NCBI RefSeq assembly: GCF_030540775.2
Contig: NZ_CP141266.1
Span: forward strand, 647,501-711,500
Source of the DNA: Flavivirga abyssicola
Lineage (GTDB): Bacteria; Bacteroidota; Bacteroidia; Flavobacteriales; Flavobacteriaceae
Reading direction: 5' to 3'
Length of the DNA: 64,000 nucleotides
Each line of letters starts with the position of its first letter. Within the stretch, counting starts at the first letter, position 1. Under the pieces are notes generated by a model that had not been told where the DNA came from, did not search any database, and was given only the letters and a program-made list of their open reading frames with translations. The position numbers and the translations under genes were made by a program. Positions 1 to 8,963 of the stretch are shown here, piece after piece.

Positions 1-620
1 ACTCACTTTGGGCCATTGAAAAGAAAAAAAACATTGAAGCTTATAATCCTAAATCTGCTTTATTCGATTTCAATATAGGATATATAAGTACCATCGTATT
101 GGGTATTGGATTCTTATTATTAGGTGCACTAGTCATGTTTAATAGCCAAGAAACTTTTAGTAATTCAGCTGGAACGTTTGCCAACCAATTAATAAGCATG
201 TACAAAACCAGTCTGGGTAATTGGAGTTGGGCCTATATTATAATTGGCATTGCTGCATTTACAACCATGTTTAGCACCACTTTAACAACTTTAGACGCAT
301 CCCCAAGAGTCATGACTAAAGCAACACAATTGCTTTTTAATAAAACCTCTAAACTAAACTATAAGTTTTGGATATTCTTACTTGCAACAGGCACAATTAT
401 TATCTTTCTATTTTTTGCATCAGAAATGGGCTTCCTTATTAAGGTGGCCACTATTTTATCCTTTATCACAGCTCCTTTTTACGCTATTATCAATTATCGT
501 CTCATTTCCAGCAAGCACACGCCCAAAAATTGGCAACCATCAAAACAACTTCACATTTTAAGCTGGTTGGGAATTGCTTTTTTAATCGGATTTAGTATCT
601 GGTACCTCACAACTTTATAG
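1..620 (+). CDS. Nramp-family divalent metal transporter (C-terminal part)
   Basis: The reading frame is open from the window edge, so only the last ~205 residues are seen. It is a polytopic inner-membrane protein with about five hydrophobic helices. The segment STTLTTLDASPR resembles the conserved 'TTLTxxDxxPR' region of bacterial Nramp/MntH-like proton-coupled Mn/Fe transporters. The start codon and the metal-binding N-terminal helices lie outside the window, so substrate cannot be judged. It ends in a short hydrophilic tail 49 nt before lipA and is read in the same direction, but a promoter motif before lipA suggests separate transcription. Confidence 0.75.
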   Translation, partial: SLWAIEKKKNIEAYNPKSALFDFNIGYISTIVLGIGFLLLGALVMFNSQETFSNSAGTFANQLISMYKTSLGNWSWAYIIIGIAAFTTMFSTTLTTLDASPRVMTKATQLLFNKTSKLNYKFWIFLLATGTIIIFLFFASEMGFLIKVATILSFITAPFYAIINYRLISSKHTPKNWQPSKQLHILSWLGIAFLIGFSIWYLTTL

Positions 621-644
621 AGTACTTTTAAAAGCATTAATTTG

Positions 645-652
645 TATCTTTG
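645..652 (+). promoter_or_regulatory. Flavobacterial -7 box (TATCTTTG) for lipA
   Basis: TATCTTTG matches the Bacteroidota -7 consensus TAnnTTTG exactly and ends 16 nt before the lipA ATG. I see no clear TTG -33 box at the usual distance. The match and position are read from sequence; promoter activity is inferred. Confidence 0.55.
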
Positions 653-668
653 CACTTTATTTTAATGT

Positions 669-1547
669 ATGAATACAGAAACGGCTTCAAATATATTACC
701 AGAACGACAAGCAAAACCAAAATGGCTACGTGTTAAGCTTCCAACGGGTAAAAAATATACTGAACTTAGAGGTTTAGTAGATAAATACAAATTAAATACT
801 ATTTGTACTTCTGGTAGCTGTCCTAATATGGGAGAATGCTGGGGAGAAGGTACTGCAACGTTTATGATATTAGGAAATGTTTGCACACGTTCTTGTGGTT
901 TTTGTGGTGTAAAAACCGGAAGGCCAGAAACTGTAGATTGGGACGAACCTGAAAAAGTAGCTAGATCTATTAAAATCATGAACATAAAACATGCGGTTTT
1001 AACTAGTGTTGATAGGGATGATTTAAAAGATATGGGAAGTATTATGTGGTCTGAAACCGTTAAAGCGGTACGTAGAATGAATACCGAAACAACACTGGAA
1101 ACTTTAATCCCAGATTTTCAAGGTATTGAAAAGCATTTAGACAGGATTATAGATGTCGCACCAGAAGTTGTGTCACATAATATTGAAACCGTTAGACGCT
1201 TAACTCGCGAAGTTCGCATACAAGCTCAATATGACAGAAGTATGGGGGTTTTAAAATATTTAAAACAACAAGGGCAAAGACGCACAAAATCTGGTATTAT
1301 GCTTGGTTTGGGTGAAACCAGAGAAGAAGTTATTGCTACGCTTCATGACCTTAAAGAAAATGATGTTGATGTGGTTACTATCGGACAATACCTGCAACCT
1401 AGTAAAAAACATTTACCAGTAAAACAGTTTATAAATCCTGATCAATTTAAAGAATACGAAGAAATAGGACTTGAATTGGGTTTTCGTCACGTAGAAAGTA
1501 GTGCTTTGGTAAGGTCTTCTTACAGAGCGCAAAAACACATAAACTAA
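669..1547 (+). CDS. lipA: Lipoyl synthase
   Basis: Radical-SAM enzyme that inserts two sulfurs into protein-bound octanoyl groups to make lipoate for 2-oxoacid dehydrogenases and the glycine cleavage system; cytosolic. Both iron-sulfur signatures are visible. The auxiliary cluster has C46, C51 and C57 (CX4CX5C) and the radical-SAM cluster has C72, C76 and C79 (CX3CX2C). The C-terminal RSSY motif that ligates the auxiliary cluster is present (VRSSYRA). 292 residues is normal for the family. It starts 17 nt after a TATCTTTG box and is followed 3 nt later by gap, so the two are probably co-transcribed. Confidence 0.97.
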   Translation: MNTETASNILPERQAKPKWLRVKLPTGKKYTELRGLVDKYKLNTICTSGSCPNMGECWGEGTATFMILGNVCTRSCGFCGVKTGRPETVDWDEPEKVARSIKIMNIKHAVLTSVDRDDLKDMGSIMWSETVKAVRRMNTETTLETLIPDFQGIEKHLDRIIDVAPEVVSHNIETVRRLTREVRIQAQYDRSMGVLKYLKQQGQRRTKSGIMLGLGETREEVIATLHDLKENDVDVVTIGQYLQPSKKHLPVKQFINPDQFKEYEEIGLELGFRHVESSALVRSSYRAQKHIN

Positions 1548-1550
1548 ATT

Positions 1551-2567
1551 ATGATTAGTGTTGCAATCAATGGCTTTGGTAGAATTGGTAGGCGCGTTTT
1601 TAGATTACTTCAAGATTACAAAAACATAAAAGTTGTTGCTATTAATGATTTAGCAGATACTAAAACGTTAAGCCACCTCCTTAAATATGATAGTGTACAT
1701 GGGTTATTTAATGGCACGGTATCTTACGACGATAACGACATCATTATTAATGAAGAAAAAATACCTTTATTAAACAATAATCATCCAAAAACCACAAATT
1801 GGACGCCATATGATGTAGATTTTGTTATTGAAGCTACAGGGAAATTTAAAACCACTTCAGAACTTCAAAACCATATAAATAATGGTGCAAAATGTGTTAT
1901 TTTAAGTGTCCCGCCTACTGAAGACACAATAAAGACAATTGTTCTTGGTGTTAATGATTGTAGTATAGATGGTTCTGAAACCATAATTTCTAATGCGTCG
2001 TGTACTACAAACAATGCGGCACCCATGATTGATATTATAAATAAACTTTGTGGTATTGATCAAGCCTATATAACAACAGTACATTCTTATACAACCGATC
2101 AAAGTTTACATGATCAACCGCATCGCGATTTACGCCGTGCTAGAGCAGCCAGTCAATCCATAGTACCTACTACTACTGGAGCTGCAAAAGCACTAACCAA
2201 AATATTTCCTGATTTATCAGATGTTATAGGAGGTTGTGGCATACGAGTTCCTGTAATAAATGGCTCTTTAACAGATATTACTTTTAATGTAAAGAAAAGT
2301 GTATCAATCAAGGATATAAATAACGCCTTTAAAGAGGCGTCTCAGAAAGAATATAAAGGCATCTTAGAATATACTGAAGATCCAATTGTATCTATAGATA
2401 TTGTCGGAAACACACATTCTTGTATTTTTGATTCAGGTATGACATCCGTAATTGGAAACATGGTAAAAATAATTGGATGGTACGATAATGAAAGTGGCTA
2501 TTCCAAGCGAATAATTGATTTAATATGCAATTTATCGGAAAAAAGATGTATTTTATCGATAAAATAA
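1551..2567 (+). CDS. gap: Type I glyceraldehyde-3-phosphate dehydrogenase
   Basis: Oxidative phosphorylation of glyceraldehyde-3-phosphate with NAD(P)+. The Rossmann motif NGFGRIGR is at the N-terminus, followed by INDLAD with D33, which favours NAD. The catalytic cysteine is C151 in SNASCTTN, the partner histidine is H178 in TTVHSYT, and the C-terminal WYDNESGY is intact. Length 338 is typical. Flavobacteria often carry more than one gap gene, so this copy's preferred direction (glycolysis or gluconeogenesis) is not settled by sequence. The start lies 3 nt after the lipA stop. Confidence 0.95.
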   Translation: MISVAINGFGRIGRRVFRLLQDYKNIKVVAINDLADTKTLSHLLKYDSVHGLFNGTVSYDDNDIIINEEKIPLLNNNHPKTTNWTPYDVDFVIEATGKFKTTSELQNHINNGAKCVILSVPPTEDTIKTIVLGVNDCSIDGSETIISNASCTTNNAAPMIDIINKLCGIDQAYITTVHSYTTDQSLHDQPHRDLRRARAASQSIVPTTTGAAKALTKIFPDLSDVIGGCGIRVPVINGSLTDITFNVKKSVSIKDINNAFKEASQKEYKGILEYTEDPIVSIDIVGNTHSCIFDSGMTSVIGNMVKIIGWYDNESGYSKRIIDLICNLSEKRCILSIK

Positions 2568-2594
2568 TTATATTTGTTAGCAATATTTAATAAA

Positions 2595-4832
2595 ATGTCC
2601 CAAGTTAAAAATTACATATACATTATATTAATGTTATTTAGTTTGAGTGTTTCATCTCAAAAAACAATAGATGAAGATCCTGAAATCCAGCAAAATAACA
2701 TCAACTACCGCATTGAGCAAGCTCAGGTAGAATTGGAGAAATATAACTATTACGATGCCCAAAAACATCTGGATGAAGCTTTAAAATTAGCTGAAAAATC
2801 AGATAATAAAAGAAGCATTGGGATTATTTATGCCATTAAGGGGAAGCTACAACTTATTATCGAGGAAGAAGACAATGCTATAAAATCGCTTAACAAGGCG
2901 ATTGAAATGCAAAGAATTATTAATGATAACAAAAACCTTGGTAAATCTTATAAAATTTTTGGAGATGTTTATTTAACAAAAAAGGACTATTACCAGGCAC
3001 TTGACTCTTACAAAGCAGCAAAATCAAAATTTCAAGAAGAAGGATTAAATGAAGATTTGGCCGAAGTGCTTTTATGTGAAGGTAAAACCTATATGTCTTT
3101 AAAAAATTACGGCAAAGCAAGAGACATTATTGAGCAAGCTTTGGCACAAGCAAGAAAAGGTGATTACAAAAAAACCCAAAGTGATGCCCTGATTAATCAC
3201 GGTACGATTTATAATAAATTAGGTGATTTTGAAAAAGCCTTAACCTTTGCTAATGAAGGTTTAGAAATAGCTAAAGAGAATAATTTCAAAAATATACTCA
3301 GTAAAGGCTTCCTTGTTGTTAGTAATATTTATAAAGCTGTTCAGGATTTTAGACGTTCCAGAGAATATTTATTCAAACATTTAAAGCTTTCTGATTCTAT
3401 AAGAACCTTAACACGAGTAAACTCCTCAAAAGATCAGGAAACACAATACTTGTTAAACGAAGCTAACGAAAAGATTAATGAAGCTCAATTGAATTTGGAA
3501 AAAGCAGAAGATGATAAAAATTTAGGAACTTTAATTTCTATTTTAAGTGTGGCATTAATCACCATTTTGTCTCTATTAACTTTATCACTTTACAAAAACA
3601 ATAACATTAGACTTAAAACCAATAATATGCTTCATAAAAAGAATGGAGAACTTATTATTGCTAAGGAAAAAGCCGAATTAGCATCAAAAACCAAGGCTAA
3701 TTTCTTGTCTACCGTAACGCACGAGTTGCGTACGCCTCTTTATGCTGTTACCGGATTAAGTAACATGCTATTGGACGAAAATCCAAGGCCCGAACAAATT
3801 CAGCATTTAAAGTCGTTAAAATTCTCTGGAGATTATCTTTTAACATTTATTAATGATATCCTTCAAATAAATAAAATTGAAGCAAATAAAGTTGATATAG
3901 AACCCGAATCATTCAACTTAAAAAAGAAAATAAATAACATTGTTTTAGCGCTTAACAACTCTGCTCAAGATAATAATATTAAAATTCATTTTGAGTATGA
4001 CTCTGATTTACCAGAGAATTTTATAGCAGATCAATTAAAAATTTCTCAGATTCTTATTAATTTGATTGGTAACTCTATCAAATTCACTAAAGATGGCGAT
4101 ATATGGATTAGAGTCTATAAAATAGAAGAAAAAAGTAATGTTTATACCCTACGTTTTGAAGTAGAAGATAATGGTATTGGTATTAGTCAGGAAAAACAAG
4201 ACAATATGTTTGAGAGTTTTTCACAAGGCTCTATTCAAATAAACCGTAAATATGGAGGTACAGGTTTAGGTCTTTCTATTGTAAAAGGATTAATAGACAT
4301 CTTAAAAGGAAAAATTTACGTAAGAAGTGAATTAGAAAAAGGGACTACATTTTACTTTGAAATACCTCTTGAGTACACTTCTGTAGAAGAAACCAAAGAA
4401 AATAAATTAGCTTATTTTGATGGCGATGTAAGTGAATTGGATTTGACAAATGTTAAAATTTTAGTTGTTGAAGACAATAAAATCAATCAAATGATTACTA
4501 AAAAGATTCTTACTAAAATGAGTCTTAAATGTGATATCGTTGATAATGGTGAAGAAGCTGTTGAAATGATTAAAGCTAACAAGTACGACATTATCTTAAT
4601 GGATATACATATGCCTGGTATAAGTGGAATGGAAGCAACCAAAAGGGTTCGAGCTTTCGATAAAGAATTAACCATTTTTGCTTTAACAGCTGTTACCATT
4701 GAAGACAAAATGCATGAATTTGATGAAGCTGGATTTACCGATATCATTCCAAAACCATTCAAACAGGAAGAATTCGAGAAAAAGCTTTACAATGCCTTGG
4801 CAACGAATAACGATCAATCTGCTACAGCTTAG
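2595..4832 (+). CDS. TPR-containing hybrid histidine kinase with C-terminal receiver
   Basis: Sensor kinase of 745 residues. Order: signal peptide (MSQVKNYIYIILMLFSLSVS), about 280 residues of TPR helices, a transmembrane segment near residues 310-330, a coiled coil, HisKA with phospho-acceptor H376 in THELRTPLY, HATPase_c with N and G boxes, and a receiver domain with phospho-acceptor D670 in LMDIHMPG. There is no DNA-binding output domain, so the signal must leave by phosphotransfer. ATG 2595 is preferred to a TTG 21 nt upstream because it gives a clean signal peptide. A TATATTTG box at 2569-2576 just precedes it. The 3' end overlaps convergent lpxK by 11 bp. A close architectural paralogue is at 26241-28541. 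Confidence 0.88.
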   Translation: MSQVKNYIYIILMLFSLSVSSQKTIDEDPEIQQNNINYRIEQAQVELEKYNYYDAQKHLDEALKLAEKSDNKRSIGIIYAIKGKLQLIIEEEDNAIKSLNKAIEMQRIINDNKNLGKSYKIFGDVYLTKKDYYQALDSYKAAKSKFQEEGLNEDLAEVLLCEGKTYMSLKNYGKARDIIEQALAQARKGDYKKTQSDALINHGTIYNKLGDFEKALTFANEGLEIAKENNFKNILSKGFLVVSNIYKAVQDFRRSREYLFKHLKLSDSIRTLTRVNSSKDQETQYLLNEANEKINEAQLNLEKAEDDKNLGTLISILSVALITILSLLTLSLYKNNNIRLKTNNMLHKKNGELIIAKEKAELASKTKANFLSTVTHELRTPLYAVTGLSNMLLDENPRPEQIQHLKSLKFSGDYLLTFINDILQINKIEANKVDIEPESFNLKKKINNIVLALNNSAQDNNIKIHFEYDSDLPENFIADQLKISQILINLIGNSIKFTKDGDIWIRVYKIEEKSNVYTLRFEVEDNGIGISQEKQDNMFESFSQGSIQINRKYGGTGLGLSIVKGLIDILKGKIYVRSELEKGTTFYFEIPLEYTSVEETKENKLAYFDGDVSELDLTNVKILVVEDNKINQMITKKILTKMSLKCDIVDNGEEAVEMIKANKYDIILMDIHMPGISGMEATKRVRAFDKELTIFALTAVTIEDKMHEFDEAGFTDIIPKPFKQEEFEKKLYNALATNNDQSATA

Positions 4833-5832
4833 TTTTTAAAAAATCTTTTATCAATTTATTTATTTTCACCTCATCATTAATCACGGTGCTAATTGGTAAA
4901 TAAAACAATTTATCTCTTAAGGATTCGTATTGCTTTAAACGCATAAAATCCTTTTCTGTAGTCACTATTAAATCTCTTTTGTTAAGTTCAAGAATATCTT
5001 GTTCTGAAAATTCATGATGATCTTTAAAATTTAAATGGTCAAACTTTAAACCTTTCTCTTTTAAAAAGCTGACCAAAGGAGACGCATTAGCAATACCAGT
5101 AACCAAAGTAAAATTATTCAAATCATCAATGGGTTTATTTGTGTTACTGGAAATAACACTATTTGAATAGCTAATTGAACTAAAAAACACATGTTGATTA
5201 GTTTCTGGGTTTATTTTTTGTAAAATAATATTCTTTTCAGCATCACTTAAATCTTTAGGGCATTTAGTAACCATTATAATGTTAGCTCGTTTACTACCAT
5301 TCCTAGGTTCTCGTAAATTGCCTGTAGGCAAAACAATGTCCTTAAAATATGGATTGTTATAAGTAGTCAGTAAAATATTAAATCCAGCTTTGACCTTTCT
5401 GTGCTGAAATGCATCATCAAGTAAAATAACCCCTGGCAGATTATCAATTAATTGCAATTGTTTAATCCCATTATTTCTATCGGCATCAACAGCTACAAGA
5501 ATATTTTTTTTAAACTTATTATAAAACTGAAAAGGCTCATCTCCAATCGATTCTGCTGTAGCGTCTTTATTTGCCAATTGAAAACCTTTAGTTTTTCGCT
5601 TATAACCCCGACTTAAAGTAGCCACTAGATAATCATCTTTTAAAAGATGAATTAAATATTCAATCATAGGTGTTTTTCCTGTGCCACCAACACTTAAATT
5701 ACCAACACAAATTACAGGGATTTTATGGGATATAGATTTTTTAACTCCTAAATCATATAACTTATTCCTTAGCCATGTTACTAAATAGTAAATAGGAACT
5801 ATTGGATACAAAATGTAACGTAAAAAAATCAT
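4822..5832 (-). CDS. lpxK: Tetraacyldisaccharide 4'-kinase
   Basis: Inner-membrane kinase that phosphorylates the 4' position of the lipid A precursor. A hydrophobic N-terminus (LRYILYPIVPIYYLV) is followed by the P-loop VGGTGKTP around residues 48-55 and then the LSRGYKR and LDDAFQHR motifs typical of LpxK. With ATG 5832 the protein has 336 residues, the usual length. An in-frame extension to 5958 would add 42 poorly conserved residues that run through an inverted-repeat region, so I reject it. It is monocistronic and convergent with the kinase gene, with an 11-bp overlap of the two 3' ends. Confidence 0.93.
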   Translation of the reverse strand: MIFLRYILYPIVPIYYLVTWLRNKLYDLGVKKSISHKIPVICVGNLSVGGTGKTPMIEYLIHLLKDDYLVATLSRGYKRKTKGFQLANKDATAESIGDEPFQFYNKFKKNILVAVDADRNNGIKQLQLIDNLPGVILLDDAFQHRKVKAGFNILLTTYNNPYFKDIVLPTGNLREPRNGSKRANIIMVTKCPKDLSDAEKNIILQKINPETNQHVFFSSISYSNSVISSNTNKPIDDLNNFTLVTGIANASPLVSFLKEKGLKFDHLNFKDHHEFSEQDILELNKRDLIVTTEKDFMRLKQYESLRDKLFYLPISTVINDEVKINKLIKDFLKTKL

Positions 5833-5963
5833 CACGACGAATGTAATTATTTTATCTTTGAAATAAAAAATTTCTTGAAACCGACTGTCCCTGAGATAAC
5901 CCAAAGTGTATTTCTCTAGTTTCGTTTTGGTCTCTCGAAATTTTGTATTTTGCCTCACCCTGA

Positions 5964-6033
5964 ACTGCTTTTTTTAGCAGTCCTGACCTCTCCAAAAAGA
6001 GAGGTAAATTAGGAAACCCCGACCTAAGATCGG
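5964..6033. repeat. Cluster of three short palindromes
   Basis: Three hairpins lie head to tail in the lpxK/NIF3 intergenic region. They are ACTGCT-T6-AGCAGT at 5964-5981, ACCTCTC-CAAAAA-GAGAGGT at 5986-6005, and the weaker CCGA...TCGG at 6019-6033. None is followed by a T-run on the plus strand as a classic terminator would be. The region looks like REP-type dispersed sequence. Confidence 0.55.
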
Positions 6034-6061
6034 AGAATTTTTAGATTTAAACATAAATACT

Positions 6062-7156
6062 ATGATTGTTCAAGACGTTATTAACCACTTAGAAACATTA
6101 ACACCTCTAGCCTATGCTGAAGGTTTTGACAATGTGGGCCTTTTAGTTGGTAATAAAAATGAAAAAATAACAGGTGTTCTTGTTACATTAGACACACTCG
6201 AAACCGTTGTCGATGAGGCCATAGAAAAAAACTGTAACCTCATAGTTAGTTTTCACCCTATAATCTTTAAAGGCTTAAAAAAGTTAACGGGAAAAAATTA
6301 TGTTGAACGTGTTGTTATAAAAGCTATTAAGCACGACATAGCTATTTACGCCATGCACACAGCCTTAGATAATGCTATCAATGGTGTTAATGATATGATT
6401 TGTAATAAATTGGATTTAACCAACAGACGCATTTTAATTCCGCAATCAGAAACAATAAAAAAATTAACAACCTACGTGCCAAAAAATGAAGCGGAACAAT
6501 TAAGAACTGCTTTATTCAATGCTGGAGCTGGAAGCATTGGTAATTATAATAATTGCAGCTTTAACGTAGAAGGCTATGGTACTTATAATGGCAACGAAAA
6601 CTCCAATCCAACACTAGGAGAAAAAGGAAAAACACATACCGAAGCTGAAACTAAAATTACGGTTACATATTCAAAACATTTAGAATCAAAAATTATCAAA
6701 ACACTTTTTGATTCCCATAGTTATGAAGAAGTTGCTTATGAAATAACGACACTTGAAAACAAAAACCAAAGCATAGGGATGGGGATGATTGGCGAACTAA
6801 AAGAACCTATGAATGAATCTAATTTTTTAAACCATTTAAAAACTAAAATGAACACGGAATGTATCAGGCATTCTTCATTTTTAAATAGACCAATAAAAAA
6901 GGTTGCGGTTTTAGGAGGGTCTGGAAGTTTTGCAATTGGTGCAGCCAAAGCATCTGGTGCTGATGCTTTTATATCTTCAGATTTAAAATATCACGACTTT
7001 TTTACAGCAGAAAACAGTATTCTTTTGGCTGATATTGGGCATTATGAAAGCGAACAGTTCACAAAAAATCTTTTAGTAGCAAATCTTACAAAAAAAATCA
7101 CTAATTTTGCAGTCGTTTTATCAAAGACAAATACCAATCCTGTTAAGTATTTTTAA
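6062..7156 (+). CDS. NIF3/DUF34 family dinuclear-metal protein
   Basis: Long-form NIF3-like protein of 364 residues, sometimes annotated as 'GTP cyclohydrolase 1 type 2 homologue' without good functional proof. The N-terminal half carries metal-site signatures (SFHPIIFKGLK, AMHTALDN), and the C-terminal half carries GSGSFAIGAAKASGADAFISSDLKYHDF and ADIGHYESEQ. Between them is the ~120-residue inserted YqfO-type domain found in the longer members. The downstream coiled-coil gene starts 3 nt after the stop. The NIF3 plus coiled-coil/zinc-ribbon pairing is common in bacteria and implies a shared but unknown role. Confidence 0.9.
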   Translation: MIVQDVINHLETLTPLAYAEGFDNVGLLVGNKNEKITGVLVTLDTLETVVDEAIEKNCNLIVSFHPIIFKGLKKLTGKNYVERVVIKAIKHDIAIYAMHTALDNAINGVNDMICNKLDLTNRRILIPQSETIKKLTTYVPKNEAEQLRTALFNAGAGSIGNYNNCSFNVEGYGTYNGNENSNPTLGEKGKTHTEAETKITVTYSKHLESKIIKTLFDSHSYEEVAYEITTLENKNQSIGMGMIGELKEPMNESNFLNHLKTKMNTECIRHSSFLNRPIKKVAVLGGSGSFAIGAAKASGADAFISSDLKYHDFFTAENSILLADIGHYESEQFTKNLLVANLTKKITNFAVVLSKTNTNPVKYF

Positions 7157-7159
7157 AGT

Positions 7160-7939
7160 ATGGCTAAAAAGAAAGAAGTAACTGTAGAAGAGCGCTTAAG
7201 AGCTTTATACGATTTACAACTAATCGATTCTCGTATAGATGAAATCAGAAATGTTCGCGGAGAACTTCCTTTAGAAGTTCGTGATTTAGAAGATGAAGTT
7301 GCTGGACTAAACATAAGATTAGAAAAACTTGTAGCAAGTTTAGAAGTAATCGATAATGATATTACTTCAAAGAAAAATCTTATTGAAGAGTCTAAAGCTT
7401 TAATAAAGAAGTACAGCGAACAACAAAAAAATGTTAGAAATAACAGAGAATACAATTCTTTAACCAAAGAAGTTGAATTTCAAGAATTAGAAATCCAACT
7501 AGCTGAAAAGCATATTAAAGAATTCAAGACTCAAATTGAGCAGAAAAAAGAAGTTATAACTGAAACAAAAGGTCGTTTAAAAGAACGTGAAACGCATTTA
7601 AAGCATAAAAAAGGTGAGTTAGATGCTATTTTAGCTGAAACTGAAAAAGAAGAACAAGCTTTAATAGAAAAATCTGAAGCTTACAAAACTCAGATAGAAG
7701 AACGTTTAGTAGCTGCTTATAACAGAATTCGTGTAAATGTAAAGAATGGTTTAGCTGTTGTTCCGATTGAAAGAGGTGCTTCAGGAGGGTCTTTCTTTAC
7801 AATACCACCACAAGTACAAGTAGAGATTGCTTCTCGTAAAAAAGTGATTACTGATGAACACAGTGGTAGAATTTTGGTAGATGCCGCTTTAGCAGAAGAA
7901 CAAAAAGCAAAAATGGAAAAAATGTTCTCGAAACTTTAA
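7160..7939 (+). CDS. Coiled-coil protein of the C4 zinc-ribbon family with lost cysteines
   Basis: 259 residues. Residues ~15-190 are almost continuous heptad-rich helix forming the long helical hairpin of the CT398/zf-RING_7-like family. The C-terminal region (GASGGSFFTIPPQVQVEIASRK ... DEHSGRILV, two separate stretches) aligns with the family zinc ribbon. The positions normally held by the two CxxC pairs carry S/S and D/S, so no zinc site can form. It follows the NIF3 gene directly and ends at a strong terminator, so the two form a two-gene operon. The function is unknown; a scaffold role is only a guess. Confidence 0.85.
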   Translation: MAKKKEVTVEERLRALYDLQLIDSRIDEIRNVRGELPLEVRDLEDEVAGLNIRLEKLVASLEVIDNDITSKKNLIEESKALIKKYSEQQKNVRNNREYNSLTKEVEFQELEIQLAEKHIKEFKTQIEQKKEVITETKGRLKERETHLKHKKGELDAILAETEKEEQALIEKSEAYKTQIEERLVAAYNRIRVNVKNGLAVVPIERGASGGSFFTIPPQVQVEIASRKKVITDEHSGRILVDAALAEEQKAKMEKMFSKL

Positions 7940-7961
7940 TCCATTTTTAAAAATATATTTT

Positions 7962-7989
7962 AAAGCCTTCATTTTTATGAAGGCTTTTT
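7962..7989 (+). terminator. Rho-independent terminator after the NIF3 operon
   Basis: A perfect 11-bp stem AAAGCCTTCAT/ATGAAGGCTTT with a TTTT loop is followed by further T residues, 22 nt after the coiled-coil gene stop. Confidence 0.85.
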
Positions 7990-8042
7990 CATTATAAAAA
8001 TATCTGAAAAACTCAATTTTATATCATTACATAGGAGTGTCA

Positions 8043-8062
8043 GTCTGAGCGCAGTCGAAGAC
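8043..8062 (+). repeat. Dispersed palindromic repeat, GCGCAGTCGA family
   Basis: GTCTGAGCGCAGTCGAAGAC. An inverted, slightly longer relative is at 21141-21163, and a degenerate one sits inside the GIY-YIG frame at 20790-20813. The GTCT...AGAC ends are complementary. Confidence 0.6.
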
Positions 8063-8281
8063 AAACGACTACTACAATCTGTTTAATTTTAAGTTCAATT
8101 CAAAAGATTCTCACGTCGCACTTTTGGTGCTCCTCAGAAAGACAAACTAATTTAACTTTTTAGTGGTTTTTATTGCAAAAATTTTTCAACCCATTTTTAA
8201 GGTTTTATGTTTTTATTCGTCTACTATGAAGTAAAAGCTAATAAGATTTCCTTCTTCAAGGAAATAAAAAGTATATTCTCA

Positions 8282-8941
8282 ATGAAAAAGATATTACCAT
8301 TATTCATAATAGCTATTTTATTTAGCTGTCAAAATACGGCACAAGTTAATTCAAAACAACAAGCCGTTATTAATGCAGAACCTATTGAAGTTCCCTTAAA
8401 AGAAGGGAAAGCCCGTGCTTATTTTGCTAGTGGTTGTTTTTGGTGTGTAGAGGCCATTTACGAAAGTGTAAAAGGTGTTGAAGAATCTATTTCTGGATAT
8501 TCTGGCGGACATACTAAAAATCCAACCTACGCAGCAAGTAACACAGGAAAAACAGGACATGCAGAAGCTGTTGAGATTATTTATGATCCTAACGTCGTGA
8601 GTTTCGAAACGTTAGTTGATGTCTATTTTGCGTCACAAAATGTAACACAGGTAAACGGTCAAGGCAATGACAGAGGGTCTCAATATCGCTCCATTATTTT
8701 TTATCAGAATGAAACACAAAAACAAATTATTTTAAAGAAAAAAGAGGCCTTAGCTAAAAAATTAGGTATTAAAATCGCTGCTGAAGTCTACCCATTTCAA
8801 AAATTCTGGGTTGCCGAAGATTATCATCAAAACTACGAAAGACTGCACCCTAATAATAGTTATATAAGAAATGTTTCCATACCAAGACTAAATAGGTTTA
8901 AAAGCAAATTCCCTAAAGAACTATTAAAAGACACACATTAA
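8282..8941 (+). CDS. msrA: Peptide-methionine (S)-S-oxide reductase, lipoprotein form
   Basis: Repairs S-oxidised methionine in proteins. From ATG 8282 the product has 219 residues and begins with a lipoprotein signal ending in the lipobox LFSC (C16), so it should sit in the envelope rather than the cytosol. The catalytic signature GCFWC is at residues 51-55, followed by GYSGGH and the QYRS and AEDYHQNY motifs of MsrA. A start at 8207 would bury the lipoprotein signal inside the protein and is rejected. A second partial msrA 3' end lies at 11408-11477, beyond the GH98 gene. Confidence 0.93.
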   Translation: MKKILPLFIIAILFSCQNTAQVNSKQQAVINAEPIEVPLKEGKARAYFASGCFWCVEAIYESVKGVEESISGYSGGHTKNPTYAASNTGKTGHAEAVEIIYDPNVVSFETLVDVYFASQNVTQVNGQGNDRGSQYRSIIFYQNETQKQIILKKKEALAKKLGIKIAAEVYPFQKFWVAEDYHQNYERLHPNNSYIRNVSIPRLNRFKSKFPKELLKDTH

Positions 8942-8963
8942 ATTTCTCAAAAATAAGAGCACT

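Larger units (their letters stand above)
7940..8281. other. Non-coding gap with terminator and dispersed repeats
   Basis: This 342-nt gap holds the terminator at 7962-7989, a copy of the GCGCAGTCGA repeat family at 8043-8062, and a related palindrome-like stretch at 8110-8143 containing GCAC-TTTTG-GTGC. No coding signal is convincing. The in-frame open stretch upstream of msrA from 8207 lacks a signal peptide and is treated as leader. Confidence 0.5.

Noticed and set aside
5832-5958. N-terminal extension of lpxK
   Set aside because: It adds 42 residues with no family match, running toward the palindrome cluster; ATG 5832 gives the usual length.
8207-8281. N-terminal extension of msrA
   Set aside because: It would bury the lipoprotein signal peptide; ATG 8282 is preferred.
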